Shown: positions 32,151 to 39,494, counted from the stretch's first letter. The stretch is 64,000 nt of DNA from Salipaludibacillus agaradhaerens (GCF_002019735.1 NZ_KV917378.1:1235869-1299868), one strand, 5' to 3'. The notes: generated from the letters alone by a model not told the origin. A program made the numbers and translations.

Positions 32151-32252
32151 TTACCTCCCTAACGGTGCAAATTGTAGATAATAGATAGCTTGCAAGAGAC
32201 ACACAAGCGTCAATACAATGTATCCTGCTAACTCTCTTCGTGAGTACCTCAT
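32151..32252 (-). CDS. Single-span membrane peptide (33 aa)
   Basis: A 33-residue frame beginning MRYSRRELAG, with one hydrophobic stretch (YIVLTLVCLLQAIYYL) after a basic N-terminus. Its ATG overlaps the stop of the upstream gene as ATGA and the ribosome site of the next gene lies in its last codons. This packing supports a real coupled gene. It could be a small membrane effector; function unknown. Confidence 0.55.
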   Translation of the reverse strand: MRYSRRELAGYIVLTLVCLLQAIYYLQFAPLGR

Positions 32253-32437
32253 ACTCTCACAAACCCTAACGGGACCAACTCACTTGCAACAAAAGATTGA
32301 TCATGCGTTTTAGCTGAGTCGATAAACGTTTGAATCGCTTTTTCACCGATTTCCTCGTTATTAAGTTCTTTGGCGCTAGAGATATAAACCGGAACACTTT
32401 CTCTATTAACCTCTACATAACAGCGATAATGGTACAT
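32249..32437 (-). CDS. Small phage protein (62 aa)
   Basis: A 62-residue protein with YHYRCYVEVNRESVPVYISS at its start (beta strands) and a helix with LNNEEIGEKAIQTFIDSA. It has a good ribosome site, AGGAGATC. No family recognised. Confidence 0.6.
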   Translation of the reverse strand: MYHYRCYVEVNRESVPVYISSAKELNNEEIGEKAIQTFIDSAKTHDQSFVASELVPLGFVRV

Positions 32438-32448
32438 GTGATCTCCTC

Positions 32449-32718
32449 CTAAAATAGTTTGATAAACGTGACATACTGACCGATAAGCTCTAGGATTTGT
32501 GTTACTTGTCCGGGATCGATCTGCAACATGGCTGCGATGAGTAAATCTTGAGCATTAGTATGTTTCATCCAATTGATAAACGTTGATATCTTAGCTTCTT
32601 TTACATTGTGTTCAAATTTAGAAATACAGCTTTTAGTTAAGTGAAGTTTATCTGCTAATTCGTCTTGTGTTAGTCCTTCACGTTTCCGAGCTGTTTTCAA
32701 TACAGCTCCCCAATCCAA
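32449..32718 (-). CDS. XRE-family helix-turn-helix protein
   Basis: About 89 residues. DWGAVLKTARKREGLTQDEL and ADKLHLTKSCISKFEHN form an XRE helix-turn-helix at the N-terminus; a helical C-terminus follows. I prefer the TTG at 32718 (GGGGTGA upstream); an ATG at 32775 gives a 19-residue longer form with no ribosome site. It may control early genes together with the Cro-like protein. Confidence 0.75.
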   Translation of the reverse strand: MDWGAVLKTARKREGLTQDELADKLHLTKSCISKFEHNVKEAKISTFINWMKHTNAQDLLIAAMLQIDPGQVTQILELIGQYVTFIKLF

Positions 32719-32867
32719 CTGCTTCACCCCCTTTTCAAGTTTCCAAATAGGAAACCTTTCCGACTCGGAAACCATTTACTAGATTAATAGCTTTATAATG
32801 TAAATAGATTGATTACCCCTCCTAGGTCATATCAATTGTCAGGAAGGCTTGTCCGACAAGGTAACTC

Positions 32868-33026
32868 TTACTGAGCTACCTTTCCTTTCTTTTGTTGTTC
32901 CTGCTGTTCTTTCTGTTCTTGCTCTGCTTTAGCTTTCCTGATTAGCGCTTTCGCTACAATCTTGTAGACTATTTCCTGCGCTTCTTTGGAAAACTGGTTA
33001 ATGTGTGGTGATCTTGGTTGTGTCAT
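32868..33026 (-). CDS. Small Q/K/E-rich phage protein (52 aa)
   Basis: A 52-residue frame starting MTQPRSPHINQFSKEAQEIV after GGGAGGGAG. It has a helix, then a run of Q, K and E residues. Function unknown. It fills the gap between the antirepressor and XRE genes. Confidence 0.65.
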   Translation of the reverse strand: MTQPRSPHINQFSKEAQEIVYKIVAKALIRKAKAEQEQKEQQEQQKKGKVAQ

Positions 33027-33101
33027 AAAACTCCCTCCCTTAGTTGATGCTATGCTTGCTCTTGAGTGGGACTACCCTTGTTTTTTTAAAAGAAATTGCG
33101 G

Positions 33102-33863
33102 TTATACAACCTGATAAACGTCATGCTTTTCGATCTCCGGTAAAATATCGTTATCTTTAAGTAAGCTGTAGATAAATAACCGTCCTTTTTGTGTCCACTT
33201 TGTTGTGGGATTAACATCACGTGTGCCATCTCTATGTTTGTATTCAAAAGTGTGTGAGTGGACATACCCTTTACCGTCGTGTTTACGATATAGGAACCAT
33301 TGCTCACCGCGTTTGTATTGAACGCCTAACTCATGAAGTTTTTTATTCAATTGTTGCGCTGTCATGCCGTAATCTTTTGCAATAGATGAAACAGAGACTA
33401 AGCCTGGATTAGATAGGATTTTCTTTGCGTATTCCGCATAAGGTTTCATCTTTTGATTTTCAATTGAGAGCTTTTCATTTTCTTCTTCTTTCTCAACTAA
33501 TTGAAGCAGTGCTTCTTTGTAGTTTTTAGGCAGTTTATAAGGTTGATTGATTTCTCGTTCCATTTCTTCAAATTTGGTAACGTAAGCAGCTGTGAACAAG
33601 ACCCCCTTTTGCCCTGTCATCTTGTTAGCTACCATGTCACATCCTTTTTTTGTTAAAAGGTAATGTTTATAGTTTCGAGTTCCAGAACTGTAATAACTCT
33701 CAATGAAAAAATCAGATAATCCAAAATTGGATTTTCCTAATATTTGGTTGTAATTGTTAATATCTCTTAATAAATGTGAATGCTCTTTGCCTGTCATTTC
33801 TGCCACGTCTCGACTATCAGCAACTAACTTTCCGTTATGCTCAAAAACTTGTAATTGATTCAT
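33102..33863 (-). CDS. Phage antirepressor (Rha N-terminus, KilAC C-terminus)
   Basis: A 253-residue regulator. Residues ~1-100 are a Rha domain (VADSRDVAEMTGKEHSHLLRDI, in part; YLLTKKGCDMVANKMTG). A short coiled coil follows (~115-140). Residues ~145-240 are an ANT/KilAC DNA-binding domain (VSSIAKDYGMTAQQLNKKL, in part). Such proteins counter the repressor or control early genes. It is the third lytic gene after the Cro-like one, the usual position. Confidence 0.9.
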   Translation of the reverse strand: MNQLQVFEHNGKLVADSRDVAEMTGKEHSHLLRDINNYNQILGKSNFGLSDFFIESYYSSGTRNYKHYLLTKKGCDMVANKMTGQKGVLFTAAYVTKFEEMEREINQPYKLPKNYKEALLQLVEKEEENEKLSIENQKMKPYAEYAKKILSNPGLVSVSSIAKDYGMTAQQLNKKLHELGVQYKRGEQWFLYRKHDGKGYVHSHTFEYKHRDGTRDVNPTTKWTQKGRLFIYSLLKDNDILPEIEKHDVYQVV

Positions 33864-34099
33864 GTCAATTCTCCTTTCAGCTTGTCTGTTTCGTTATTTA
33901 TTTCATGTAGCCACTCATAGTCTTCTGTTGAGTAGGCCATGTAGAAAAATGTTTCTAGCAGACCGAGTTTCCTGTTGTAGATCTTCAAGAATTGTTCGCA
34001 TTCTTTCAGATCCCGTCTCTCATCTCTCGTGAGAGTGAAATTCTTTTTCTTTTGCTTGAGCCAGTGGTATCGTTCAAAAACTGGTTGAGGATTCGGCAT
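33860..34099 (-). CDS. Small phage protein (79 aa)
   Basis: A 79-residue basic helical protein starting MPNPQPVFERYHWLKQKKKN. It overlaps the antirepressor by 4 nt and the Cro-like gene by 1 nt. No family known. Confidence 0.6.
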   Translation of the reverse strand: MPNPQPVFERYHWLKQKKKNFTLTRDERRDLKECEQFLKIYNRKLGLLETFFYMAYSTEDYEWLHEINNETDKLKGELT

Positions 34100-34332
34100 T
34101 AGATCACCTCCTGTCTTTTTTGTTCACTTGTAGTTAACTTACTATCCAAAAAAATATAATCAGGGCTTGCTTTAAATACATTGGCAATCTTTACAGCTAG
34201 ATCGTAACTTAGTCTACGTTTTCCGTTCTCGATCATCCAATAATGTTCTTTCGAGACTCCAATACGGTCAGCGACTTGTTGGCAAGTAAGCCGTTCTTGC
34301 ACTCTTATTTGTTTCAACTTATCTAAAGCCAT
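34099..34332 (-). CDS. Cro-like XRE repressor
   Basis: A 77-residue protein, almost wholly an XRE helix-turn-helix (LTCQQVADRIGVSKEHYWMI, then NGKRRLSYDLAVKIANVF). It is the first gene of the leftward lytic operon, divergent from the CI-like repressor, so it is the Cro counterpart. Its promoter carries GTTAAC sites. Confidence 0.88.
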   Translation of the reverse strand: MALDKLKQIRVQERLTCQQVADRIGVSKEHYWMIENGKRRLSYDLAVKIANVFKASPDYIFLDSKLTTSEQKRQEVI

Positions 34333-34350
34333 TGTTTCACATCCTTTCGT

Positions 34351-34459
34351 GTTAACTTGATGTTAACTACAGTTTAGTTCACCATAAGTTAACTGTCAAT
34401 AGGTTTTTATAAAAAAGTTTCTTTTTAGTTAACTTTGTTTAAATTAACATATTGTTAAC
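34351..34459. promoter_or_regulatory. Immunity operator region with GTTAAC sites
   Basis: The hexameric palindrome GTTAAC occurs at 34351, 34362, 34388, 34428 and 34454 between the divergent regulators. Spacings are 11, 26, 40 and 26 bp. Flanks favour AAGTTAACTT-like sites. They overlap both promoters and are the likely binding sites of the repressor and Cro-like protein. Another copy lies inside the cro-like gene (34133). Confidence 0.75.
34371..34399 (-). promoter_or_regulatory. Lytic (cro) promoter
   Basis: On the minus strand TTGACA and TAAACT are separated by 17 nt. A GTTAAC operator lies directly after the -35 and two more lie just downstream of the -10. Confidence 0.85.
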
Positions 34460-34466
34460 TTATAAT
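34438..34466 (+). promoter_or_regulatory. Lysogenic (repressor) promoter
   Basis: TTTAAA, 17 nt, TATAAT on the plus strand, with a GTTAAC operator (34454) directly before the -10. The -35 is weak, as often for a self-regulated repressor promoter. Confidence 0.65.
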
Positions 34467-34501
34467 GGAGATATTATGCAATTTCTAAAGGAGAATTTGA
34501 A

Positions 34502-34876
34502 ATGGATGGTAAGAGATTAAAGATACTCAGACAAAATAAAAAACTAACTCAAGAAGAGCTAGGTAAAATTATAAATGTTTCCAAAGTGTCCATTTCTGGT
34601 TACGAAAGTGGTGACAGAAGTCCAGACACCGATAATTTAAGGCGTTTAGCTGACTACTTTGATGTCACGACTGATTATTTATTAGGTCGTAGCGATCACC
34701 CAGAGTTAACAGCTGAGGATGATGAGAAAAGTTTTGATTACTATAAAAGCAAAATCGCTAAAGAATTTCCTGACATAGACTTGATGTTTAAAGATATGGA
34801 GTCGTTAAGCGCTGAGGATATGAAGGAAGTTTATGAATATATAAAATTTAAAATGAGTCAAAAAAAGGACGATTAA
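34502..34876 (+). CDS. CI-like phage repressor (XRE family)
   Basis: A 124-residue repressor. Residues 5-60 are an XRE helix-turn-helix (LKILRQNKKLTQEELGKI, SKVSISGYESGDRSP); the rest is a helical dimerisation tail (DIDLMFKDMESLSAEDMKEV, in part) with no peptidase domain. It lacks a LexA-like self-cleavage module, so induction probably depends on the ImmA-type peptidase encoded two genes downstream. AAAGGAG precedes the ATG. Confidence 0.88.
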   Translation: MDGKRLKILRQNKKLTQEELGKIINVSKVSISGYESGDRSPDTDNLRRLADYFDVTTDYLLGRSDHPELTAEDDEKSFDYYKSKIAKEFPDIDLMFKDMESLSAEDMKEVYEYIKFKMSQKKDD

Positions 34877-34894
34877 AAGGAGGCGAGATTAACA

Positions 34895-35764
34895 ATGGAG
34901 GAAAAAGAAAACGTTAAGCAAGAGAAGAAGTCGATTAACAAAAGAATTACGATAATAAGTTTGATTCCTGTGCTCATAGTTAATCTGATTTTTACTGATC
35001 TTTTCATGTTTATGTATTACGAATTTATAAGATATTTTCAAGACGGTTTTCAATCTCAAGTACTGCTATTCTTTTTAGAAGAATTCGCATGGTGGTTTGG
35101 GATTTCTGGAGCAGTTTTCTTAGCGACATTTGGCATCTTAAAAGGCATTGATCTACAAATAGATCAAAATGAGAAAGAGTTAAAAGAAAAGAAAAAAGAA
35201 TCAGAGAAACTTTCAGAAAATTTCTCACCAACTAAAAAAATATATAATCAATTAGCTATCGACGAAGAACGTAATAAATGGGCGATTTATGACAAACACG
35301 GATTGATTGAACAGGTGTATGATTATAACGATATAGCAGACTTCGAATTATTGGAAGATGGCAATTCTGTTGCAAGTGGCGGACTCGGAAGAGCTTTCGT
35401 GGGCGGCGCTTTATTCGGTGGTGCAGGAGCCATTGTAGGTGCAGTAACTAGAAAAAATAAAGAATTTTGCAATAGCTTGAAAGCTAAAATCACAATTAAT
35501 AACATGGAAGCCCCTATTGTTTATATCACTTTTATCGAACATAAAACTAAAACCAAAAGCGACGCATATAAATCTGCATATGACCAGGCACAAGAATGTA
35601 TGTCTATATTACAATTAATCTGCAATCAAACAAAAGATTTAGCCAAACCAAAATCAGATAATAATGCTGCTGATGATATAATGAAATACAAGAATTTATT
35701 AGATGCAGGAGCAATTACAGAGGAAGAATACAACCACAAAAAGAAACAGTTGTTAGAATCATAA
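34895..35764 (+). CDS. SHOCT-domain membrane protein in the lysogeny module
   Basis: A 289-residue protein with two membrane segments (~20-44 and ~57-84), a coiled coil (~88-110), a beta-rich middle with a glycine-rich stretch (GGLGRAFVGGALFGGAGAIV), and a C-terminal SHOCT motif (MKYKNLLDAGAITEEEYNHK, in part). It is expressed with the repressor, so it probably acts in the lysogen, for example in superinfection exclusion; this is inference. GGAGG precedes the ATG. Confidence 0.7.
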   Translation: MEEKENVKQEKKSINKRITIISLIPVLIVNLIFTDLFMFMYYEFIRYFQDGFQSQVLLFFLEEFAWWFGISGAVFLATFGILKGIDLQIDQNEKELKEKKKESEKLSENFSPTKKIYNQLAIDEERNKWAIYDKHGLIEQVYDYNDIADFELLEDGNSVASGGLGRAFVGGALFGGAGAIVGAVTRKNKEFCNSLKAKITINNMEAPIVYITFIEHKTKTKSDAYKSAYDQAQECMSILQLICNQTKDLAKPKSDNNAADDIMKYKNLLDAGAITEEEYNHKKKQLLES

Positions 35765-35839
35765 AGGTGTACACCAGTGCACCAAATTTTTCAAACAAAA
35801 AACCGAACATACATTCTACTAACAAGAGGGGGTTATAGT

Positions 35840-36298
35840 TTGTATACACATGTAGAAGATTATATAAATAAACTATTTAAATCTATTGGAGTTAAAAATC
35901 CTACTGACTTAGATATGCATACTATAGCAAACAAAATAGGTGTCAAAATTCAATATAAAGAACACCCATTTAGATTTAATAACGAAGTTTTGTTATCTAA
36001 AGGATCTCAAAAACAGCAATGGATGGATTTTGGCCATGAAGTTGGTCATTATCTAAGGCACTGTGGGTCTCAAGCGATTTTAAATCCTCTATTTATCGAG
36101 TTACAAGAGTGGCAGGCTAATAACTTTGCTTATCATTTTTGTGTACCTACTTTTATGTTGGACAAGCTTACTATTCATAATGCATATGATATTGTAAATA
36201 TGTTTAATGTTGATCATCCTTTTGCATCTAAAAGGCTAGACATGTATTTAAGTAACCACTTTTATAAGGATAAGGAGAGATACTATGTATATAGCTAA
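35840..36298 (+). CDS. ImmA/IrrE-type metallopeptidase
   Basis: A 152-residue zinc peptidase. HEVGH at residues 66-70 is the active site and Glu90 in LQEWQANNFA the third ligand. In ICEBs1 and related phages ImmA cleaves the repressor on induction. The TTG at 35840 has GAGGGGG upstream and gives the typical YTHVEDYI start; the GTG at 35777 is less likely. It belongs with the repressor at 34502. Confidence 0.88.
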   Translation: MYTHVEDYINKLFKSIGVKNPTDLDMHTIANKIGVKIQYKEHPFRFNNEVLLSKGSQKQQWMDFGHEVGHYLRHCGSQAILNPLFIELQEWQANNFAYHFCVPTFMLDKLTIHNAYDIVNMFNVDHPFASKRLDMYLSNHFYKDKERYYVYS

Positions 36299-36461
36299 AA
36301 TGGAGGTGTGGGTAAAATTAAGCGACGCATGCCCCAAAAGACTTGCCAACGGCACATACAGGATACCGACCTTTGACAAAGTAAAGTTGATTAACGGTAA
36401 AGAGTATGGCCGCTTTGATAGTTTTGTAGATTTGGCAAAAGAACATCTGGAGGAAGACTAA
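36285..36461 (+). CDS. Small protein coupled to the integrase (58 aa)
   Basis: A 58-residue frame beginning MYIAKMEVWVKLSDACPKRL, preceded by AAGGAG. It overlaps the ImmA gene by 14 nt and its stop overlaps the integrase start as TAATG. I know no family for it. Translation coupled to the integrase suggests an accessory role in recombination, possibly directionality, but nothing in the sequence proves this. Confidence 0.65.
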   Translation: MYIAKMEVWVKLSDACPKRLANGTYRIPTFDKVKLINGKEYGRFDSFVDLAKEHLEED

Positions 36462-37885
36462 TGAAAATAGCTATTTATGTACGTGTATCGACCGATGAAC
36501 AAGTTAAGTCTGGACACTCAATCGACAACCAAAAAGAACGCCTTATTGCTTTTTGTACGTCTCAAGGTTGGGATGATTATAGTCTTTATATTGACGATGG
36601 CTACACCGGGACAAATTTAAACAGGCCCGCATTAAAAAGAATGGTTAGTCATGTAGAAGAAAAACGGGTTGATGCTGTGATTGTTTACAAGCTAGATCGA
36701 CTTAGCAGACGACAACAAGACGTGTTATATCTATTAGAAGATGTCTTTGAGAAAAACGATTGCGTTTTTAAAAGTGCTACGGAGCCATTTGACACGTCTA
36801 CCCCACTTGGCAAAGCCATGATCGGGATACTGGCCGTATTTGCTCAGTTAGAAAGAGATATGATCATTGAGCGCATGACAGCAGGTAGACGGGCAAGGAC
36901 ATCAAAAGGTATGTGGTATGGAGGTCGAATACCATACGGTTATAATTGGGATAAGGAAAAGCAAGAATTAACCGTAAACCACGAACAAGCTCGCATTGTA
37001 AAGCATATGTACGCCATGTATTTAAAAGGCGCCTCCCGTTTAGAGATCGCTGAATGGGCTGAGAGTAGAACAAATGAACGAGTTTTAAATCACTCTACTG
37101 TACGTGATATCCTTACTCGTGTTTTGTACACAGGTAAGCTGCAAAACAAAGAACAACTAGTGGACGGAAATCACGAGGCGATCATTGACACTGCCACTTT
37201 TGAGGCCGTACAACGTGAATATGAAAAAAGGCGTACCACTAGATTTCAAAAAGGAAAGTTTTTGCTGACAGGATTAATGAAATGTGGCATTTGTGGTGGT
37301 AACGTGGTTAATGTTAAACGTAAAAGTAAATATGCTGAAGGTGGCTACTATCATTTTTATACGTGCAAAGATCAACATGTAAGAGCCAAAGATACAACTA
37401 ATGATAAATGTTGGGTTGGCTATCACCGCCGCCAAATGATAGAAGATAAAGTTATTAAGAGGATCAAGGACTTAGCATTAGATGATGAGTTAGTTAAAAA
37501 AGAGATAGAAAAGTCATCTACTCCCCATGAAGATCAATCCGGTTTGATAAATGAATTAAATGAAAAGTTAAAAGAAACTGTCGTGGGATTAGAAAACTTG
37601 TATGAAGCTATTCAAATTGGCGAAATCAAGGCATCGTTTGTTAGTGGACGAATTACGAAACTTGAAGAGGAACGAGAACGTATACAAACACAGATAGATG
37701 ATTTATCGCTCGACTCCCCTGCCCCAGTGTCTAACGAGTCTGTTATTAGGATGATCAAAAAAATACATGAGTCATGGGATTATATAGAGGAAGAGGAAAA
37801 GAGTTTGTTACTCCGAACCGTCATTGATAAGGTGGTTTTAAAGAAGCATGGAGAAATTGATATTAAGTGGAACTTCGTGAATTGA
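36461..37885 (+). CDS. Large serine recombinase (phage integrase)
   Basis: A 474-residue serine integrase. The catalytic domain (~1-140) has YVRVSTDEQ with nucleophile Ser10, the DRLSRR motif at 79-84 and the [11 protein letters not shown] helix. The recombinase domain (~150-260) and a zinc ribbon (C275, C278, C302, C317) follow, then a long coiled coil (~365-420). It joins attP and attB without host factors, and excision needs a directionality factor. It ends within 30 bp of the junction with spoVR. Confidence 0.95.
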   Translation: MKIAIYVRVSTDEQVKSGHSIDNQKERLIAFCTSQGWDDYSLYIDDGYTGTNLNRPALKRMVSHVEEKRVDAVIVYKLDRLSRRQQDVLYLLEDVFEKNDCVFKSATEPFDTSTPLGKAMIGILAVFAQLERDMIIERMTAGRRARTSKGMWYGGRIPYGYNWDKEKQELTVNHEQARIVKHMYAMYLKGASRLEIAEWAESRTNERVLNHSTVRDILTRVLYTGKLQNKEQLVDGNHEAIIDTATFEAVQREYEKRRTTRFQKGKFLLTGLMKCGICGGNVVNVKRKSKYAEGGYYHFYTCKDQHVRAKDTTNDKCWVGYHRRQMIEDKVIKRIKDLALDDELVKKEIEKSSTPHEDQSGLINELNEKLKETVVGLENLYEAIQIGEIKASFVSGRITKLEEERERIQTQIDDLSLDSPAPVSNESVIRMIKKIHESWDYIEEEEKSLLLRTVIDKVVLKKHGEIDIKWNFVN

Positions 37886-37910
37886 CTTCATATTCATGAA
37901 GTTTTGTTTT
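37885..37910 (+). terminator. Integrase terminator
   Basis: ACTTCAT and ATGAAGT pair around ATTC and are followed by TTTGTTTT. It starts at the last base of the integrase stop codon and runs up to the prophage-host junction. Confidence 0.75.
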
Positions 37911-37920
37911 CCCAAAACTC
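37900..37920. other. Prophage-host junction (attachment site region)
   Basis: Similarity to SpoVR ends at codon 57 (Lys, 37908-37910); the following codons differ from the known SpoVR continuation. The crossover core is therefore at or close to the TTTTGGGAAAAC sequence here (minus strand). The other attachment site is outside the window, so the exact core cannot be set. Confidence 0.7.
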
Positions 37921-38111
37921 CAGTGGTTAAATCGTGTAGGCATACCATAGGCCCCAAACGTATATATAATTTCCGCTGGACACACTTCATAGCGCATTGG
38001 ATAAAAATCAAGTCCGAATCCTTTTGCAATATCTGTAATTTCATTAATGGCATTTGTCAACGCCTCATTGTCCGTCATATATGTCTACCTCCTTCTACGG
38101 TCAATTAATAC

Positions 38112-38140
38112 AACTTATGTAAAAACTTCTAAAATGATGA
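38112..38140 (-). promoter_or_regulatory. Candidate sigma-E promoter of spoVR
   Basis: On the minus strand TCATCAT, 14 nt, CATAAGTT resembles sigma-E elements (-35 ATA-rich, -10 CATACAnT), placed about 30 nt before the spoVR ribosome site. spoVR is sigma-E dependent in Bacillus subtilis. The match is partial. Confidence 0.4.
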
Positions 38141-38187
38141 GAAAACTTCAGACAAGGCTAGAAAATCAGCGCGATACACGCCTTAAA

Positions 38188-38201
38188 TGAAAGCGCTTTA
38201 A
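38188..38201 (+). promoter_or_regulatory. CcpA cre site 1
   Basis: TGAAAGCGCTTTAA matches the cre consensus (TGAAARCGYTTWCW-like) closely. It lies about 130 bp before the ilv-leu promoter -35. In Bacillus subtilis CcpA activates ilv-leu from an upstream cre. Confidence 0.75.
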
Positions 38202-38212
38202 AAAAATTTACA

Positions 38213-38227
38213 ATTTATCAGAAAATT
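38213..38227 (+). promoter_or_regulatory. CodY box
   Basis: ATTTATCAGAAAATT matches the CodY consensus AATTTTCWGAAAATT at 13 of 15 positions. It lies between the two cre sites, so CodY and CcpA could compete, as known for ilv-leu of Bacillus subtilis. Confidence 0.75.
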
Positions 38228-38253
38228 TAATTTTTTAGTGACAACCACTAGAC

Positions 38254-38267
38254 AGAAAGCGCTTTCT
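38254..38267 (+). promoter_or_regulatory. CcpA cre site 2
   Basis: AGAAAGCGCTTTCT is a perfect palindrome around the cre core GCGC. It lies exactly 66 bp after the same position in site 1, about six helical turns. Confidence 0.7.
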
Positions 38268-38313
38268 ATATGTGTGATAGTTTTGAAATGTTAGAATTTT
38301 TCACAAATACCTG

Positions 38314-38342
38314 TTGACCTTACCCGTTTTTGGCTGTAATAT
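38314..38342 (+). promoter_or_regulatory. ilv-leu operon promoter
   Basis: TTGACC, 17 nt, TAATAT. Transcription would start near 38349, giving an untranslated leader of about 210 nt before ilvE. Confidence 0.85.
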
Positions 38343-38417
38343 TGGCGTCAATATCATATTTATTTACTAATATTAATTCTTAAAAATCGCCCTTATGACA
38401 ACTAAAATTTTATTCAT

Positions 38418-38497
38418 AACCTTTGATCATTTTAACTTCTTAATAGAGAGTCGTGTTCTTGCTTCTCTCCTCCATTAAACAAAATGATCGTAAGGTT
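38418..38497 (+). ncRNA. Folded leader upstream of ilvE
   Basis: AACCTTTGATCATTTT (38418-38433) is complementary to AAAATGATCGTAAGGTT (38481-38497) apart from a 1-2 nt bulge, and an inner GAGAG/CTCTC stem lies in the loop. A U-rich stretch (ATTCTCTTTTAGTTTTT) follows. It is not a T-box: no T-box sequence is present here. It might be an attenuator or a stability element. Confidence 0.5.
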
Positions 38498-38560
38498 AAT
38501 ATTCTCTTTTAGTTTTTAGTGAATTAAAGCGTCTAAACCTTAAAGAAAGGAGTGATCGGT

Positions 38561-39475
38561 ATGAGTAGCCAGTGGATTTTTCTCGGAGGCGAGTTCGTTA
38601 AAAAAGAAAATGCTGTTATCTCTGTTTATGACCATGGTTTTTTATACGGGGACGGTGTTTTTGAAGGAATTCGCGTTTACAGCGGCAATGTGTTCAAGCT
38701 CAATGAACACCTCCAACGTCTCTATGAATCTGCACAATCAATTATGTTAAATATTCCATACGACAAGGAGGAATTAACACGAATTATTGTGGACACAATC
38801 CGGAAGAATAAACTAGACACTGCTTATATCCGAGTTGTTGTCTCACGAGGACCGGGAAATCTTGGGCTTGATCCTACTTTTTGCTCAAACCCTCAAGTCA
38901 TTGTAATAGCTGAGGCACTCGCTCTTTTCCCTAAAGAACTATACCAGAAAGGCTTGCGCGTCGGTTCAGTTGCCAGCAGGCGAAATAGACCTGACGTCTT
39001 AAGTCCACAAGTTAAATCATTAAACTATTTAAATAATATACTTGTTAAACTTGAAGCAAATCAAGCTGGCGTTGATGAAGCCCTCATGTTAAATGATCAA
39101 GGGTACGTAACAGAAGGATCTGCTGATAATATTTTTATCGTTAAAAATAATGTCATTTATACACCGCCAGTTTACCTCGGTGCATTGGAAGGAATTACAC
39201 GCAATGCAATCATGGACCTAGCTTATAAACATGGCTATGATATGAAAGAAGCCCCTTTTACAAGGCATGATGTCTATGTGGCTGATGAAGTATTCCTTAC
39301 TGGAACAGCAGTAGAAGTGATCGCTGTCGTTGAAGTGGATGGACGTCAAATTCACGATGGTAAACCTGGAAAAATTACAACTCATTTACTCAATGAATTT
39401 AGAAAAGTTGTTCGTACTGATGGCGTCGCCTGTTATGAGTCTACCTCATCCAGTGGAAAAGCGATCGTCAGTTGA
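38561..39475 (+). CDS. ilvE: Branched-chain amino acid aminotransferase
   Basis: A 304-residue fold-type IV PLP enzyme that transfers the amino group from glutamate to the keto acids of valine, leucine and isoleucine. FLGGEFVKKENAVISVYDHG, DGVFEGIR, the PLP lysine K152 in SPQVKSLNYLNN, and EGSADNIF are all present. The ATG at 38561 has AAAGGAG at 8 nt; a GTG at 38552 overlaps that site. It is the first gene of the operon, whereas in Bacillus subtilis the aminotransferase genes lie elsewhere. Confidence 0.95.
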   Translation: MSSQWIFLGGEFVKKENAVISVYDHGFLYGDGVFEGIRVYSGNVFKLNEHLQRLYESAQSIMLNIPYDKEELTRIIVDTIRKNKLDTAYIRVVVSRGPGNLGLDPTFCSNPQVIVIAEALALFPKELYQKGLRVGSVASRRNRPDVLSPQVKSLNYLNNILVKLEANQAGVDEALMLNDQGYVTEGSADNIFIVKNNVIYTPPVYLGALEGITRNAIMDLAYKHGYDMKEAPFTRHDVYVADEVFLTGTAVEVIAVVEVDGRQIHDGKPGKITTHLLNEFRKVVRTDGVACYESTSSSGKAIVS

Positions 39476-39494
39476 GAATACCACAGTTAAATAC

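Larger units (their letters stand above)
37863..38078 (-). pseudogene. spoVR: 5' fragment of spoVR interrupted by the prophage
   Basis: The first 57 residues match the N-terminus of SpoVR, a spore cortex protein of ~470 residues: [20 protein letters not shown] and [19 protein letters not shown] (each in part) are near-identical to the Bacillus subtilis protein as I recall it. Then the frame reads into phage DNA and stops after 14 foreign residues. AAGGAGGT lies before the ATG. The rest of spoVR should lie at the other end of the prophage. Whether this is a dead gene or one restored by excision in sporulating cells cannot be told from the window. Confidence 0.9.

Noticed and set aside
1-37910. 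Call of a complete, inducible prophage
   Set aside because: The left end is outside the window, so the remaining genes and the second attachment site cannot be checked.
37863-38078. Considered a complete small gene of 71 residues
   Set aside because: Residues 1-57 match the start of a ~470-residue SpoVR protein and the last 14 are encoded by phage DNA, so it is a fragment.
38344-38560. Leader of ilvE considered as a T-box
   Set aside because: No GGTGG-type T-box core or matching terminator is present there; the T-box lies after ilvE.
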